Shown here piece by piece: positions 11,045 through 22,402 of a stretch of DNA of 64,000 bases (the first letter of the stretch is position 1; every line of letters starts with the position of its first letter). The translations under genes were made by a program, and so were the position numbers. The notes beneath the pieces were generated by a model. It was not told the origin of the DNA and searched no databases. It saw nothing but the letters and a program-made list of their open reading frames with translations. Source of the stretch: Cylindrobasidium torrendii FP15055 ss-10 (taxonomy: Eukaryota > Basidiomycota > Agaricomycetes > Agaricales > Physalacriaceae); the NCBI GenBank assembly GCA_000934385.1, contig KN880450.1, forward strand, positions 1-64,000, given 5' to 3'.

Positions 11045-12107
11045 TCACCAACGAGATTCACGGTCACGATCACCTCCACGATCTCCACCGCGGTCGCCAC
11101 CACGGTCACGGTCACGGTCATCGTAGTCCCGAGCCCTGGATGGACTGCTGCCTGCGCCCCCTCGGGGAGGGCTGCGAGAGTAGCTCCTGCGACGACGATA
11201 ATCAGGCGAATGTCCTCCACCTCCGCGTCCTCCACGACGAGAATCGCGGTCATCATCGCGGTCGCGCCAGTCTCGTGAGTCACGGCCGTAGGGATCCCGA
11301 TCCCTGTCTCCACGACGGTATGAGTCGCGGCCTCCGTCGCGGTCGCGGTCCCTGTAGTCACGGTCCCTGTAGTCGCGTCCGCCTCCGTCACGGCGACCAC
11401 CAGCCCGGCGGTGGCCCATGTATTCGCCTGGAGTAGGAGCATGAGGCCTGTCAGTGACGGAGTAGTCAACACGGATACGACGGCCATTTAATTCCTGGTG
11501 AAAGATTTAATAGATTTCGCAGAGCGCGTAAAATACGCGTACAACTCCGTTTAGCTCTTTGATGCAGCGAGTCGCATCCTCGACGGTGGCCATTTTGATG
11601 AAACCGAAACCACGAGAACGATCGGACTGGTCAACGTCAAAAACTTGTCAAATCGCCGATTTTTTGAACGTACGCGCTGGTCGTAGACAATGGTGACCTT
11701 ATCGACGACACCGTAGCGCCCAAATTCATCATCAAGATCACGCTCCTGCGTGCGAATGCTTAAGCCAAAAACACCAAGGACGTTGGTGGGCTGAACGTCC
11801 TACAAGTTGGGTGAGTAGCTGCGACAAAGGAATGAAAGCGGAATGACATACGGCGGGAGCGCCAACTGGGCGACGAGGAGCAGGAGGGGAAGGCCTACGA
11901 AAGGCGGGACTACGACTACGCGAGCGAGAACGTCCCCGAGGGGAGGCCGGGGGAGCCTCCCGAGTTTCGGGAGCCGGAGGAGCCGCTACTGGGGCAGGGG
12001 CCGGCGCCATATAGGCGTCAGAGTAAGGGTCAAGTCCATTGGGCGCGTCAGCGTACTGGAATTCCTGTTAACACACAGACCGTTCAGGCATCGCGTCGAC
12101 TTGCCAT
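11045..12107 (-). CDS. Tra2-like SR splicing regulator (RRM plus RS/RD-rich tail)
   Basis: A nuclear RNA-binding splicing regulator resembling transformer-2. Coding exons on the minus strand are 11852-12064, 11674-11799, 11543-11626 and 11045-11494. The N-terminus is Pro/Ala-rich with an RS run. A single RRM carries [16 protein letters not shown] and [10 protein letters not shown]. The Tra2 linker [17 protein letters not shown] follows, and the tail is rich in Arg, Asp and Gly. The start is uncertain. An in-frame TAA sits just before the exon at 12064, so an upstream exon is needed unless translation starts at Met 12010. The neatest option is the ATG at 12105-12107 followed by a 40-bp GC-AG intron (donor GCAAGT). 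An alternative ATG lies near 12165. A strong GTGAGC donor overlaps the stop codon, so another C-terminus is possible. Confidence 0.87.
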
Positions 12108-12408
12108 GATGGTGGTTCAGTCAAGAGTCACTGATGTCACTTGTTTGTTTCGGCCAACGTTCATCTCTTCCACCCAGTGGAAAGTATCTTGAGGTCCAAC
12201 AGTATAACGCGTAACGTTCAGCATTGTAACATGAATTATCCCTGCAAAAGATGCTCCCAACGACTGTGGAATGCGCCGAGAATTGGCCGCGCGCCACACT
12301 CTGCAGGATGCCGGCCTTGTGACTCAGCGGCCATCAAAACGACTGTACAGTTGCCCTACGGACGAAAAAATAATATCCAATTTTATCCGGTGCCGCAAGC
12401 AAGTCAAG
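12108..12408. promoter_or_regulatory. Bidirectional promoter region, Tra2-like gene and eL18
   Basis: A 301-bp divergent spacer. The upstream exon of the Tra2-like gene may extend into it. Confidence 0.4.
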
Positions 12409-13182
12409 ATGGTGAGCAGGCCGCCCTGGTCGGCGTTGAATCAAGAAGCACTTATCGCTGCTATGTCAGGGTATCGACATTACCGCCCACCACGTTAAGA
12501 AGGGTGCCAGGACCGCCCCGAAGAGCGAGGATCCGTACCTCCTACTTCTTGTGAAGGTGCGTTGCACGGCATCTGAGGATGGACCTGATTGCTGAGATGT
12601 GGATAGCTTTACCGCTTCCTTGCACGGAGGACAGATTCCTCGTTCAACAAGGTGAGTTTATCAACTATCAAGGGCTCTCAGGCCCTCTAAACATATTCAT
12701 TCAGACCGTTCTCCACCGCCTTTTCCTCTCCAAAGTCAACAAGGCCCCCATCTCGCTCTCCAAAATCACCAAGGAGTCTGAAAACACCCCCGACCTTGCC
12801 AACAAGACCGTTGTCGTTGTTGGTGTTGTGACCGACGATGTCCGCCTGGCCGAGCTCCCAAAACTCACCATTGCCGCCCTCCGATTCACCGCATCTGCCA
12901 AAGCCCGCATCATCAAGGCTGGTGGCGAGGCCATCACTCTCGACCAGCTAGCACTGCGATCGCCTACTGGTTCCAACACCATTCTGTTGAGGGGAAAGAG
13001 GAACTCGCGCGAGGCTGTCAAGCACTTCGGCATGGGTGCGTCTACCAGCAATGTGATTCGGATTGTGGAACTCATACACCACTGTAGGTCCCCACAAGGC
13101 AAAGAGGCCATACACTATCTCGAAGGGAAGGAAGTTCGAGCAGGGTCGTGGTCGCCGCAAATCCCGCGGTTTCAAGGTATAA
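12409..13182 (+). CDS. RPL18: 60S ribosomal protein eL18
   Basis: A structural protein of the large ribosomal subunit. Five exons (12409-12411, 12470-12556, 12607-12651, 12705-13035, 13088-13182) give 186 aa, the same length as yeast eL18. The first coding exon is only the ATG, followed at once by a GTGAGC donor. The protein then reads [49 protein letters not shown], and ends [19 protein letters not shown]. The downstream frame that runs past 13035 is intron read-through. The gene is divergent from the Tra2-like gene and 564 bp upstream of the Grn1-type GTPase. Confidence 0.98.
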
Positions 13183-13746
13183 TCTGGCTGGCAGGGCCGT
13201 CGTACCTATCTGTGGTGGGCGTCGAGTTATATGCGTCGTGTATGTTTATGTGTTATGCCGCTATGCACATCTGTTTCCACAACACGAACGGCTTGTACAT
13301 TGTACATCAGGATCGCCAGATGTTCCCACCACCAATACCAGAGCTTGAGCCGCAAGTCATACGTTGCATTCACTTCCCACCGATTACTCGTTGGAAAAAA
13401 GGGTTTTCTAGCGTGAGGGTCGGGCAACAAAAACATGGTGTTGCACTAGTTGAAAGCCAGCGTAGCAAAGCTCACACAACACTCGCCTAAGCATGATTGA
13501 TGCAGAGATCCAGTTACTGCTAGCCGATGTTCTGATTGTCAGTTTGAATCTGTACGGTTCAGACGACGTGCTTTTGAATGAACTTATCGAACCATGCAAA
13601 TTACTCCGAATCTATTAAGTTACATATCTCCAATGGATTCAGTTGTGTGTCCAGCGCACGATCGCGCCTAACCCTAACCACGAACAGCTCCCGAGCCTCG
13701 AGGTCACTTACTTTTTTCTGTTCTTGCTCACCTGCATTCTCCGATC
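13183..13746. other. Intergenic region
   Basis: Contains the eL18 3' UTR and the promoter of the GTPase gene. No gene is seen. Confidence 0.5.
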
Positions 13747-15895
13747 ATGGGTCGTATACGCAAAAGTACTTGCTCTATTATCTGGCCATCTGATGGTATA
13801 ATTGACGGAGTATAGAGACAAGCAAGCGTGGGACGTCGAACGACCGACGCAAAATCCAGCAGAAGGCGAAGGAGACACGGAAGAAGAGGGCCAGGGATTC
13901 AAAGAAAGATGTAACATGGAAGTCGAGTGAGTTTCCCAGAGTCATATGCCCTGTCCTTCACCGTTTAACTGTCCCCAAGAGCACAAGAAGGATCCCGGTA
14001 TCCCTAACGAATTCCCGTACAAGGACCAAGTGCTTGCTGAGGTGCAGGAACAGCGTCGACAGGTGCGTACAACCCTGCCGTGCGTGACCCAAGGCTAACT
14101 TGTCACATAGGCTGAGGAGGAAAAGGAGCGTCGCAAGGCATCCAAGAAAGCATCCAAACTGGACGCGCAGTCGGAAAAGATGGTTGTCGACGAGGAGGAC
14201 ATTAGCAACCTTGCTGCCCAACCGCTCCAGGTCAAACTCACTCGGATGGAGAATAGCCAAAAGGATGTGGACACGGTCGACGAGGACAGCGAAGAAGATG
14301 AACCTGCACTCTTCAATAGCGAGCTATCAAATTTGAAGACCGTCCTTGAGCATGCGGACGTCGTTCTTCATGTTCTCGATGCCCGCGACCCCCTCTCGTT
14401 CCGCTCTACAAGGGTTGAGGAAATTTCAGGCAAGCGCACAGTATACGCCCTCAACAAAATTGGTGTGTTGAATTGGCTATACGTTATATCCATCTCTTAA
14501 TATCTTCTAGATCTTGCTCCTCGCGAGGCCGTCGCAGGATGGGCAGCACAACTCCGCAAGGAAAACTCCACCGCACTATTCCGTTCTGCTACTGCATTCA
14601 TACCCGCTGCCGCCAATGCGAAGGGCAAAGGCAAAGCGCCTGCCAACGACGCTGTGGGCGTAGATGCTCTTCTCGCTGCCGTCGCCGCAGCCACCTCGAA
14701 AAAGGGTAGCAAAGAACCAATAAATGTTGCCGTTGTTGGCTTCGCAAATGTGACTATTTTGTTAATACTGTTCCTTGTTCAATCATTCTGAATGCACAAC
14801 AGGTCGGCAAAAGCGCATTGATCAACTCCCTTGCTCAAAAGGCATCCCTCCCCGTCTACGTCCCTGGATCGAGCAAAGTCCTTACTCCCACGACAACAAC
14901 TTTGCCGCAAGAAGTGCATATCACCACTGCAGATGGCAAGAAGCTCAAATTCGTCGACACTCCTGGTTTTGCGTGGGAATCCAGCGAACTGACGGACGAA
15001 ATTCTTGCCCGTGATCTGCTCATCAGGAATCGTGGACGGGTCGACAAAATGAAGGATCCCATGCCATCTGGTACTGCCTTCTTACAATTGGATTTGGCTA
15101 TATGACTAACGCTGTCGGCTAGTCGTTCACTTTGTATCTCGCGCGAACAACGAGGACCTCATGGTGCACTACAGCCTGCCAGCATTCGTTCAAGGCGACG
15201 TTGATACCTTCCTACCTGGTGTTGCTCGTGCTAAGCAGATGATTAAGCGCGTGCGTATTTCTATCGACTTGGCTCGTTCCGTTTGGCTCATTCACGTTTA
15301 GCGAGGCGCTGTCGACCTTAATGCTGCTTGCCGCGCTGTGCTCCGTGATTGGAGTACTGGCGCTCTTAGATGGTATGCACAGCCGTCTTCGAAAGAGACT
15401 GTCGAGGATGCTTCGCTTGAGTTTGTACTGCCTAGGAAAGATTTCCGCAAGCAGGGAGGAGCGGTGCGGTTGACTGCTGGAGTTCCTGATGCACGGACGC
15501 CGGCCTTCGAGCAGGCTTATGTTCAGGCGAGCGACACTGACGAGGAGGAGGAGGAAGAGGAATTCACTGGCATTAAGGACGACGAAAATGTGGACCAGGA
15601 GGAGGATGAAGATGAGGAGGAAGATGAGGAAGTCGACGAGCTCGAAGATGACGAGGAGGAGGAAGAGGTTCCACCGCCCCCGCCCCAAAAGCAAAAGCGG
15701 AAACGAGGCAATGAGGAAACGCCTGCGCCTGTCCCCAAAAAGGTTGCCTTCGCGAAGCCGGGCAAAGCTTCGAAGTCAAGCGGTGCACTGCCTAAGGCAA
15801 AGCCAGCGAACACGCCGTCATCCAAATCCAAACTGAAGTCAAGCTTGAAGGTGACTGGTGACAAGGAGGAGTACGATTTCAAGCAGTTCTTCTAG
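13747..15895 (+). CDS. GRN1: Nucleolar circularly permuted GTPase (Grn1/Nug1/nucleostemin type)
   Basis: A nucleolar GTPase needed for maturation and export of pre-60S particles. Exons are 13747-13765, 13816-13926, 13980-14062, 14111-14462, 14511-14749, 14803-15070, 15123-15250 and 15302-15895, giving 597 aa. The basic N-terminus MGRIRKKTSKRG and the motif KSKHKKDPGIPNEFPYKD are diagnostic. GTPase motifs are in permuted order: NKID (186-189) before the P-loop GFANVGKS (265-272), then DTPG (320-323). A coiled Lys/Glu region precedes the G domain. The C-terminus has a long Glu/Asp run followed by Lys-rich sequence. The choice between the Grn1 and Nug1 names is by overall likeness. Confidence 0.95.
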
Positions 15896-16386
15896 AGCAT
15901 GTCTTTCTTAGGTATGTTGTTATGTGTATATGTGCTACATCTCCCCCTTTATTGTTGTAGTAATTGAATGGCGCTTTGACTATTGTCCTTCTTCGATGCC
16001 CTATTATTCTCTGCGTGCCTCATGCCAGCCTGTTGGGCATTATGTCACCGATGTGGCAGGTTACTGTGTATGATCATTCCCAGGCTATCTTCTGCTGGCT
16101 TTCATATCCTTGAGTCTCTGTGATTCTGCTGGTCACCATCTCCGTGGTGATTTGCTGTTGCTGGCGGCAGTGCTGAATGCTAATTATCTCCCGAAACCTC
16201 AGTCTCTCTTCTTCTGCTACGACGTCCGGGAAGCACAAGAGGATAATAACCCCTCACAGCAAGCATAGCACGACCATATAAAGAGGCGCAGGATTTCCCT
16301 TAGACCCCGTATCTCATCCCATTTCCGACTGCAGCTGCGCAGTGTATATCATTTCCTGCTTCTCGAAGTTTTCCAAGACATTGACT
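15896..16386. other. Intergenic region
   Basis: No gene is seen. A TATA box for the next gene lies near its right end. Confidence 0.5.
16277..16283 (+). promoter_or_regulatory. TATA box
   Basis: TATAAAG lies about 104 bp upstream of the F-box gene start. Confidence 0.55.
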
Positions 16387-17769
16387 ATGTCGACGAGCAA
16401 TGCTTTGTTTGCGCCCCGCCCAATGGAGGTACGTCCCCTCTCAACTGCTCTGCTAAACATCGCAATGACGGGACGACAGAGCGTTCCGGCCGAGCTCCTC
16501 ATCATGATCTTTGAATACCTCAATCTCGATGCACGTCCCACTACCATTGACTCTGATATTGTACGCCTCGGGCACGTCTGTCGACGATGGCGAGCCGTTA
16601 CACATGCATTGCCGGCCTGGTGGGCATGCTTCCGTGTCATCGTTACGCGCCGCTCCTCCCACCGTTCTCTGGCTGCGCTAGACTTCTGGCTCCAGCGTTC
16701 CAAAGGGGAGATGTTGGATGTGCGGATGGAACGAGTGCTAGCGTATAGCGAGACGGACCACCCTTCCAATCCAGTATATGCTTATGGGACGCGTCCCTGG
16801 GCAGCGGAGATGCTGAAGGTTCTTCTCACCCATAGTGCGCGCTGGCGCGACATGACCTTCGCCATACCCATGGACAAGTTCGATCCATTCTTCAGATACA
16901 ACAACGAGCGCCGCAATTTGCCAAATATCCGGACCTTCATTGTGTATGGGCCAGGATTGCCCATGCCTTCGGACTCGTACTTTCACCCTCGGCACTTCCT
17001 GTTGGCGTTCGACCTCAGCCGCGTCACGTCTCTTTCATTAAAGCCCGGCTACCAGCAGGAGCTCAGCCTGTTAGAGCTTGTTGACACGCTTCGAACCTGT
17101 GCACAGCTCGAACGGGTATCCTTGGACGTGCAGACGAATATCTGGGAACCCGAAGTACACCACATCAAAGGCGCCATACAAATGCTCAAGCTACGCGAGC
17201 TGTCCATCGTCCTGCACAATTTTGGCACAACATGGGGTTATACCCTCCGGCTCTTCCAGGAAGCACTGGGCACGATCAAAGCGCCCCTTCTTGAGAGTGT
17301 TCGACTGGAGTGGAAATCCAACTCGTGGCCAATTGTGACTACTGTTCAGGCGATACGAGAGTTTCTCGCTCGAGCGCCCAAGATACGGACCTTGCACCTT
17401 GTTGATTTTTCTGTGGATGATGGGACTATTCTGACGTTGTTGGGAGCAACGCCGGCTCTTGAAGTGCTCGAGATCACGGCGTCAAAGTCAGATCCAGTCT
17501 GGAAGAACCCCACGCATGACAGGATATTCACCAGCACATTTTTCGAGGCCCTCCAGCATCGCCGAAAGTCACTCTGGGGAAGGTCGAGCGACTTCAAACT
17601 CGTGCCCAATCTACAGAGATGCTCAATCAAGGCATTAGGGCATGCTTGGGATTGCGCAGATATGCAACAATTTGTGGCGGACAGGGAGCTGAAGGAGTTT
17701 GTGTACCGGAACCACTCACCTGGGATGTTCATTTGTCGGTGTGTGGACCTAAACCATACGGACATGTGA
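16387..17769 (+). CDS. F-box protein
   Basis: A 460-aa single-exon protein. The F-box-like segment near residues 30-80 reads QSVPAELLIMIFEYL, then LGHVCRRWRAV and a Trp-rich end (LPAWW). The remainder has irregular leucine-rich repeats (LRTCAQLERVSLDV, KLRELSIVL, PKIRTLHLVDF, PALEVLEITAS). This architecture is common in expanded agaricomycete F-box families, thought to be SCF ubiquitin-ligase substrate adaptors. The target is unknown. The frame extends upstream to a GTG at 16342, but the ATG at 16387 (MSTSNALFAP) is the first Met and sits about 104 bp from a TATA box. Confidence 0.88.
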   Translation: MSTSNALFAPRPMEVRPLSTALLNIAMTGRQSVPAELLIMIFEYLNLDARPTTIDSDIVRLGHVCRRWRAVTHALPAWWACFRVIVTRRSSHRSLAALDFWLQRSKGEMLDVRMERVLAYSETDHPSNPVYAYGTRPWAAEMLKVLLTHSARWRDMTFAIPMDKFDPFFRYNNERRNLPNIRTFIVYGPGLPMPSDSYFHPRHFLLAFDLSRVTSLSLKPGYQQELSLLELVDTLRTCAQLERVSLDVQTNIWEPEVHHIKGAIQMLKLRELSIVLHNFGTTWGYTLRLFQEALGTIKAPLLESVRLEWKSNSWPIVTTVQAIREFLARAPKIRTLHLVDFSVDDGTILTLLGATPALEVLEITASKSDPVWKNPTHDRIFTSTFFEALQHRRKSLWGRSSDFKLVPNLQRCSIKALGHAWDCADMQQFVADRELKEFVYRNHSPGMFICRCVDLNHTDM

Positions 17770-19379
17770 TCGCACGTGGTATTTTCCATTGTTCTCTTTA
17801 AAGGCTCGGACAGACACTGTGTACATAGTAGTACTTTACCGTCTATGAATGCGTCCTTCCCATACACACCGATCCAGTGCAGGCTACAATATAGATAGCC
17901 ATACGATAATGAGATGTGTTTTTGTGGATGTTATGTAACGAAACTTGCGTCGACTCGTCACAGCCTTTGCTGTTCTCACAAGCTGATAAGAATGAAGTCT
18001 CCCAAGTGGTACATAGGACGACCGACTTGCCAGGCATACGAAGAAGAGTTTCGATGCCATGGCCGCGCTCGAGGAAATCATTAACTCTTGAAGCCCCGAA
18101 GACCGTTGTCGAGCTCTGGGTTGCCTCATGCCGCCGAGGGCGGGAACATCACCGTCACAGCGTGCTCAGTTGGTGGTTCGACTTGAGTCCAACGTTAGAC
18201 GTTAACCGCAGGGTTGTCGGCCATTCGGACGCTTGAGTGGGATGCTCTCATTGAAACATCATGACTTGCCGCAGTGGGACTGCAGTGGGAGATGGAGCAT
18301 TTGCATGCTGCCCGAGGACTTTTGTTGACGCATGGGTTCCAGACTTGATAGCGGTGGGGATGGTAGCACCGGGGATTGGGCTGACGGTCAACATCTCAGA
18401 CAGTCTCTAAGCTTCGAATTCTCCAAGCCCACGGGCAGTATAAACTCATGAAATATTCATGAGAACCACTGGACGAGAACTCTCATGATTTTCTCGTCGC
18501 ACGAACATGCGGATGTACGAGCTCAGCGCTCAGCTTGGGAATGGATCTGACGAGGCGTGCTCACAGCGGAGGCAGTACTAGTATGTGCATCGTCAAGTTC
18601 CCGATCCGACGCTCACTATTACGCTGTACGACGCGGTGAGGTCCATGTTGAGCTTCTTGTTGCGAAGGGAAATAGCAGTTTGTACAAACTCGACAACGTC
18701 TCCTTTCTGTCGGGCAACGCTAGCTCACAGCGGGTCACCAGTAGCGCGTTCTATTGTGCGTCGAGGTGGCTGTGTTGCGTAGCGCTCCGCCCGACATGCG
18801 CGTATAATACGCGATGGTTCCTGAGAGCGCTCCAATGGTTGCCTGGTTGCCTGGATATCAGCAATAAGAACGGCGCTCCACTGCTCCACAAACATATAGA
18901 AAAGCACATTTCCCCGCAGGGTTCACAGCCAATCACCTTCCAAAAACATTTGATGATGATCGATATGGCGGGATACTATTACGCGCTGTGAATACGGGTA
19001 CGGGAGGATAGAGAGCGTTTGGCAAGCTACAGCTGTTGTACTTTGAGTTTGAAGGATGTCTAGCTAAATTCTTGAATTCAAACTTCCTCTTTTTCGTCGC
19101 TCCGGCCCGTAAAATAGACTTCGGCCAAATAGGCGCGTGATGCAATCGTCCTCTTTCTGATGGAATAAAGATCATGATGCAGGGTTTAGCGCGTTTCCGG
19201 TAAATATGGGTTGCCGCCTCATAACCCGCCTTTTCCTTCCTTAGTCTTTCAACACGATGTGCATATAATCTTGGAGCTCTGGATCAACGCACACCGACTG
19301 GATCCACCCAACGAGACAGCTCCCTAGCTGCCGCTTCACACTCATTTTTCGCCCACTTCCGCCTCGCCAGATTAGAATC
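17770..19379. other. 1.6-kb intergenic region, no supported gene
   Basis: Several frames of 60-140 codons overlap in different phases (the longest about 18557-18991). None has a domain or a plausible exon join. A TATA-like box at 19264-19269 probably serves the next gene. Confidence 0.5.
19264..19269 (+). promoter_or_regulatory. TATA-like box
   Basis: TATAAT lies 111 bp upstream of the ATG at 19380. Confidence 0.4.
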
Positions 19380-22300
19380 ATGCGAGGACACTCGGAAAAC
19401 TTTGTTTTCGTTCGCCGACACGGTGCAAGACAGGCTCAGGACGATGGCGCTTCCCAGGCGAGCCAAACACCAACTTCGCCGGAAGGAGAAGGCGCCAGCA
19501 ATGGCTCTAGCGCTCAGGGAGGCTCTGATGATGTAAACTCGTCGTCGAACGATACTCCAACGGCGTCCATTTCTCAAGGCGAACCATCACCTGATTCTCC
19601 AGCCACGCCTTCTGCGACCCCGGACGCGCCCACTTCAACTTCATCTCCGACTTCATCCCCCTCGAATGAAGCTTACACGTCGGAGCAAGCAAGTCCGTCC
19701 TCATCGTCCAGCACGCAGGAAGACGTCACCAGTCAACATGATGCTGGAGCAACGCCTACGTCGTCCGAGGCCTACAGCGACGCACCGTCAACTAGCTCCG
19801 CCTCGCCTTCTACAACTTCTTCCCCACCGGAGGAAGTCTACACGTCTGATCAAGCATCCTCCTCCTCGTCCAGTGCGGAGAACGCCGATTATACTACCAG
19901 TGAAGGCGGCGCCGGTGCGACGTCAATTTCATCTACGGCGAGTTCAGCGCCCTCCGAAAACGCGCCCGGGCCAGAAGCACCATCCACATTTTCGAATCCT
20001 ACCACGAGTTCCTTTTCCCCAGAATCATCGTTCGCTTTCCCTTCAGATACCCTGTCCAATTCGATACCAACGCAAGTCCCTGCTACGTCCTCCTGGAGCT
20101 CATCAGTATCAACACCTACTGAGGCTACCACTGCTTACACTGATGATCAAGTTTCGTCGGCCACATCTTCCACTCGGTCTGACAATGCTCCAACAACGAC
20201 TGGTGGGATTGCAACAATATACACGTACGCAATGTTGACTTTCCCCCGACAGATGTGAATTCCGAATCGTCTTCCACCGTTTTTTCCTCCAGTGCTTCCG
20301 ACGGCCCGACAAGTACGCTAATCTGTTTCGCATGCACACTATAACTAACATTGTGGCAGTTTCTTCCTCAGTGCCAAGCTCACGGGTATCCTCCGGGTCT
20401 TCTGCACCGTTCCCCAGGCCTAGCTCTCAGACTTCGGCGTCTACTTCAACATCTGCGTCTCTTCCCACGTCTAACCCGTCCGACGGTCAACGAGCTGGCG
20501 AACCAACACCGTCTGAAACATCTGCTTTCTCAACCACAGAGAGTGCTTCCATACCGACTTCCTCTGCCACATCGGAGTCATCCTCATCGTCTACAGTTGC
20601 ATCCCAGAGTCAGAGCGCGTCAGAGTCTCCAAAGACGACGAGCATAGAGGCTTCGGAGACCACTTCGTTGGATGCATCTCAGTCCGCTAGCACGAATTCC
20701 TCCGAGGAAAGCTCATATGTTCCATCCTCCACGGCCACGTCGCGTCTGTCGACACCTCCGACGCCATCGACTAGCACCCGTGCGCCAGAGGAAAGCTCAA
20801 ATCTTCGTCCTGAAGCGCCCCACACGGTCACCTCAAGGTTGTCGTTGTCAGACACGTCCGCAAGTGCCTCGTCGTCCGTTCAACCTCCTAGGACGTCCAG
20901 CGCCAGTACCTCCCAGCAGTCTGCACTCTCGACATCTGGGACTACATCAGAACGCACATCTATTGGGACCACCAGCCGGTCAGCCTCAGCGGTGACTGCG
21001 GAATCTTCTGCGTCGGTATCTAAAGGGTCTTCGAGCGCATCGGAAGCCTCTGTGTTGGATACCACCACCGTTGACCCCAATGCACGGATAACCGGTGAGG
21101 CAACCTCGATAGCGTCCGAAACCGCGGACACGACTAGTGTTCAGACGCCTGCCCAGTCTTCAGCAACTGCTAAGGACACGACCTTGGGAACGCAAACACC
21201 TAGTGTGCCAACACCAGCTGCCACTGTCAGTGATACCGTGGATTCCGCCGCGGCGTCACAGAACACGGCGACCGCCCCCGCTGCGGCTTCGACATCAACT
21301 GCAAAGTCATATGCGTATACACAGGACCCGACACGTAGCCTGGATATTCACCTCGCCATTGACCCTACTGGCGAGAACAGTGGCGATTTCCCTTTCCAAA
21401 TCATCACTGAATCTCAGACTACCCGTACCATCCCACGTCCAGGCGCAACTGGTAGCATTGGTATTGGAGGTCACGGGGGTGGGGGCGGTGGTGGTGGTGG
21501 TGGAGGAGGAGGAGGCAGTGGTGGCGGGTAAGGAGAGCAATTATCAAGTATGCATAATTACTAACTTCGTTTGCAGTGATGGGCACCCCAAGAATCTTGT
21601 CGGCATCATTCTCGGCAGCATCTTTGGATTCCTCGCCGTACTCCTACTTGTGTTGTGCTTCATTTGGCGCAAGCGCAGACGTGCCGCTATTGCTAGTGGT
21701 CTTAAGCGCGTGGAATCTGGCCGCTTTGGTGCATTCACACCCTCCATTTTCCGTGAGGGAGCACGTACGCCGCTGCGCAAGAAAGCGGACAACGCTGTCG
21801 AAGTCCAGTCGCTGTGGAATCGCACCGACAGTTTCGTCAGCGTTCGTACCGACCCACGTTACAGCCTTCAAGTACCCGGCGCACGCTCGCAGACAACCTC
21901 TCCAGCTCCTGCCGACGTTCCCTTCGTTATCACCAGCCACGGCTCCATCCGTTCACCATCGCCTTATACTCCCTTCTCTCAAATCACCGAGAACCCATTC
22001 GAGACGCAGGAAGAGCGTGACAATGCCGACCTCCCGCCTGTCAGCCCATTCGTGATAAGCAGCCAAGGTTCTATTCGCTCTGCATCACCAGCCAACTCCA
22101 GGGATTCCCAGCATTCCGAGTCACTCATTGACTGGGGCAGCGAGTCGTCTGTGCATTTCGCGCCAGCTGACGGTGGACGCCGCTCGCAGGCCTTCTTCAA
22201 CCGAGACAGCAGGGCGAGCCAGCCGGAGTCGATGCATTCGTTCAACTCGCAGACGACTTACAGCAATCGGAACACGCTCACGCGGGTCACGCGTGATTTT

Positions 22301-22402
22301 GAAATTGGGGAGCTGCAGATGGCGAGCCATGTTCATGCCGCGCCTGCATCATATACAAGCCACGGTCTCATGCGTACGGTCAACGAGAACCCATTCGAGT
22401 GA
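19380..22402 (+). CDS. Mucin-like Ser/Thr-rich single-pass membrane protein
   Basis: A 958-aa protein. Exons are 19380-20202, 20253-20312, 20360-21527 and 21577-22402, with 47-50 bp introns. About 700 residues are almost pure Ser, Thr, Pro and Ala, typical of an O-mannosylated stalk. A glycine-rich tract (about 21473-21527) follows, then DGHPKNLVGIILG leading into one membrane helix (GIILGSIFGFLAVLLLVLCF) and a basic stop (WRKRRRA). The cytoplasmic tail has two copies of PFVI(T/S)S(H/Q)GSIRS and two NPFE motifs, one at the C-terminus. The N-terminus MRGHSENFVFVRRHG is charged and is no normal signal peptide. A cell-wall stress sensor (Mid2/Wsc-like) or adhesion role is possible but unproven. 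Confidence 0.82.
21473..21527 (+). repeat. GGN-repeat (poly-Gly coding) tract
   Basis: A run of GGT/GGA/GGC codons encodes a nearly pure glycine linker just before the membrane helix. It is likely to vary in length between strains. Confidence 0.8.

Noticed and set aside
13035..13490. Extension of the eL18 frame beyond residue 110
   Set aside because: It is intron read-through. The correct splice g|gtgcg...tag restores the conserved eL18 C-terminus at the exact family length.
18557..18991. Plus-strand frame of 144 codons
   Set aside because: No family likeness and no sensible start or splice context.
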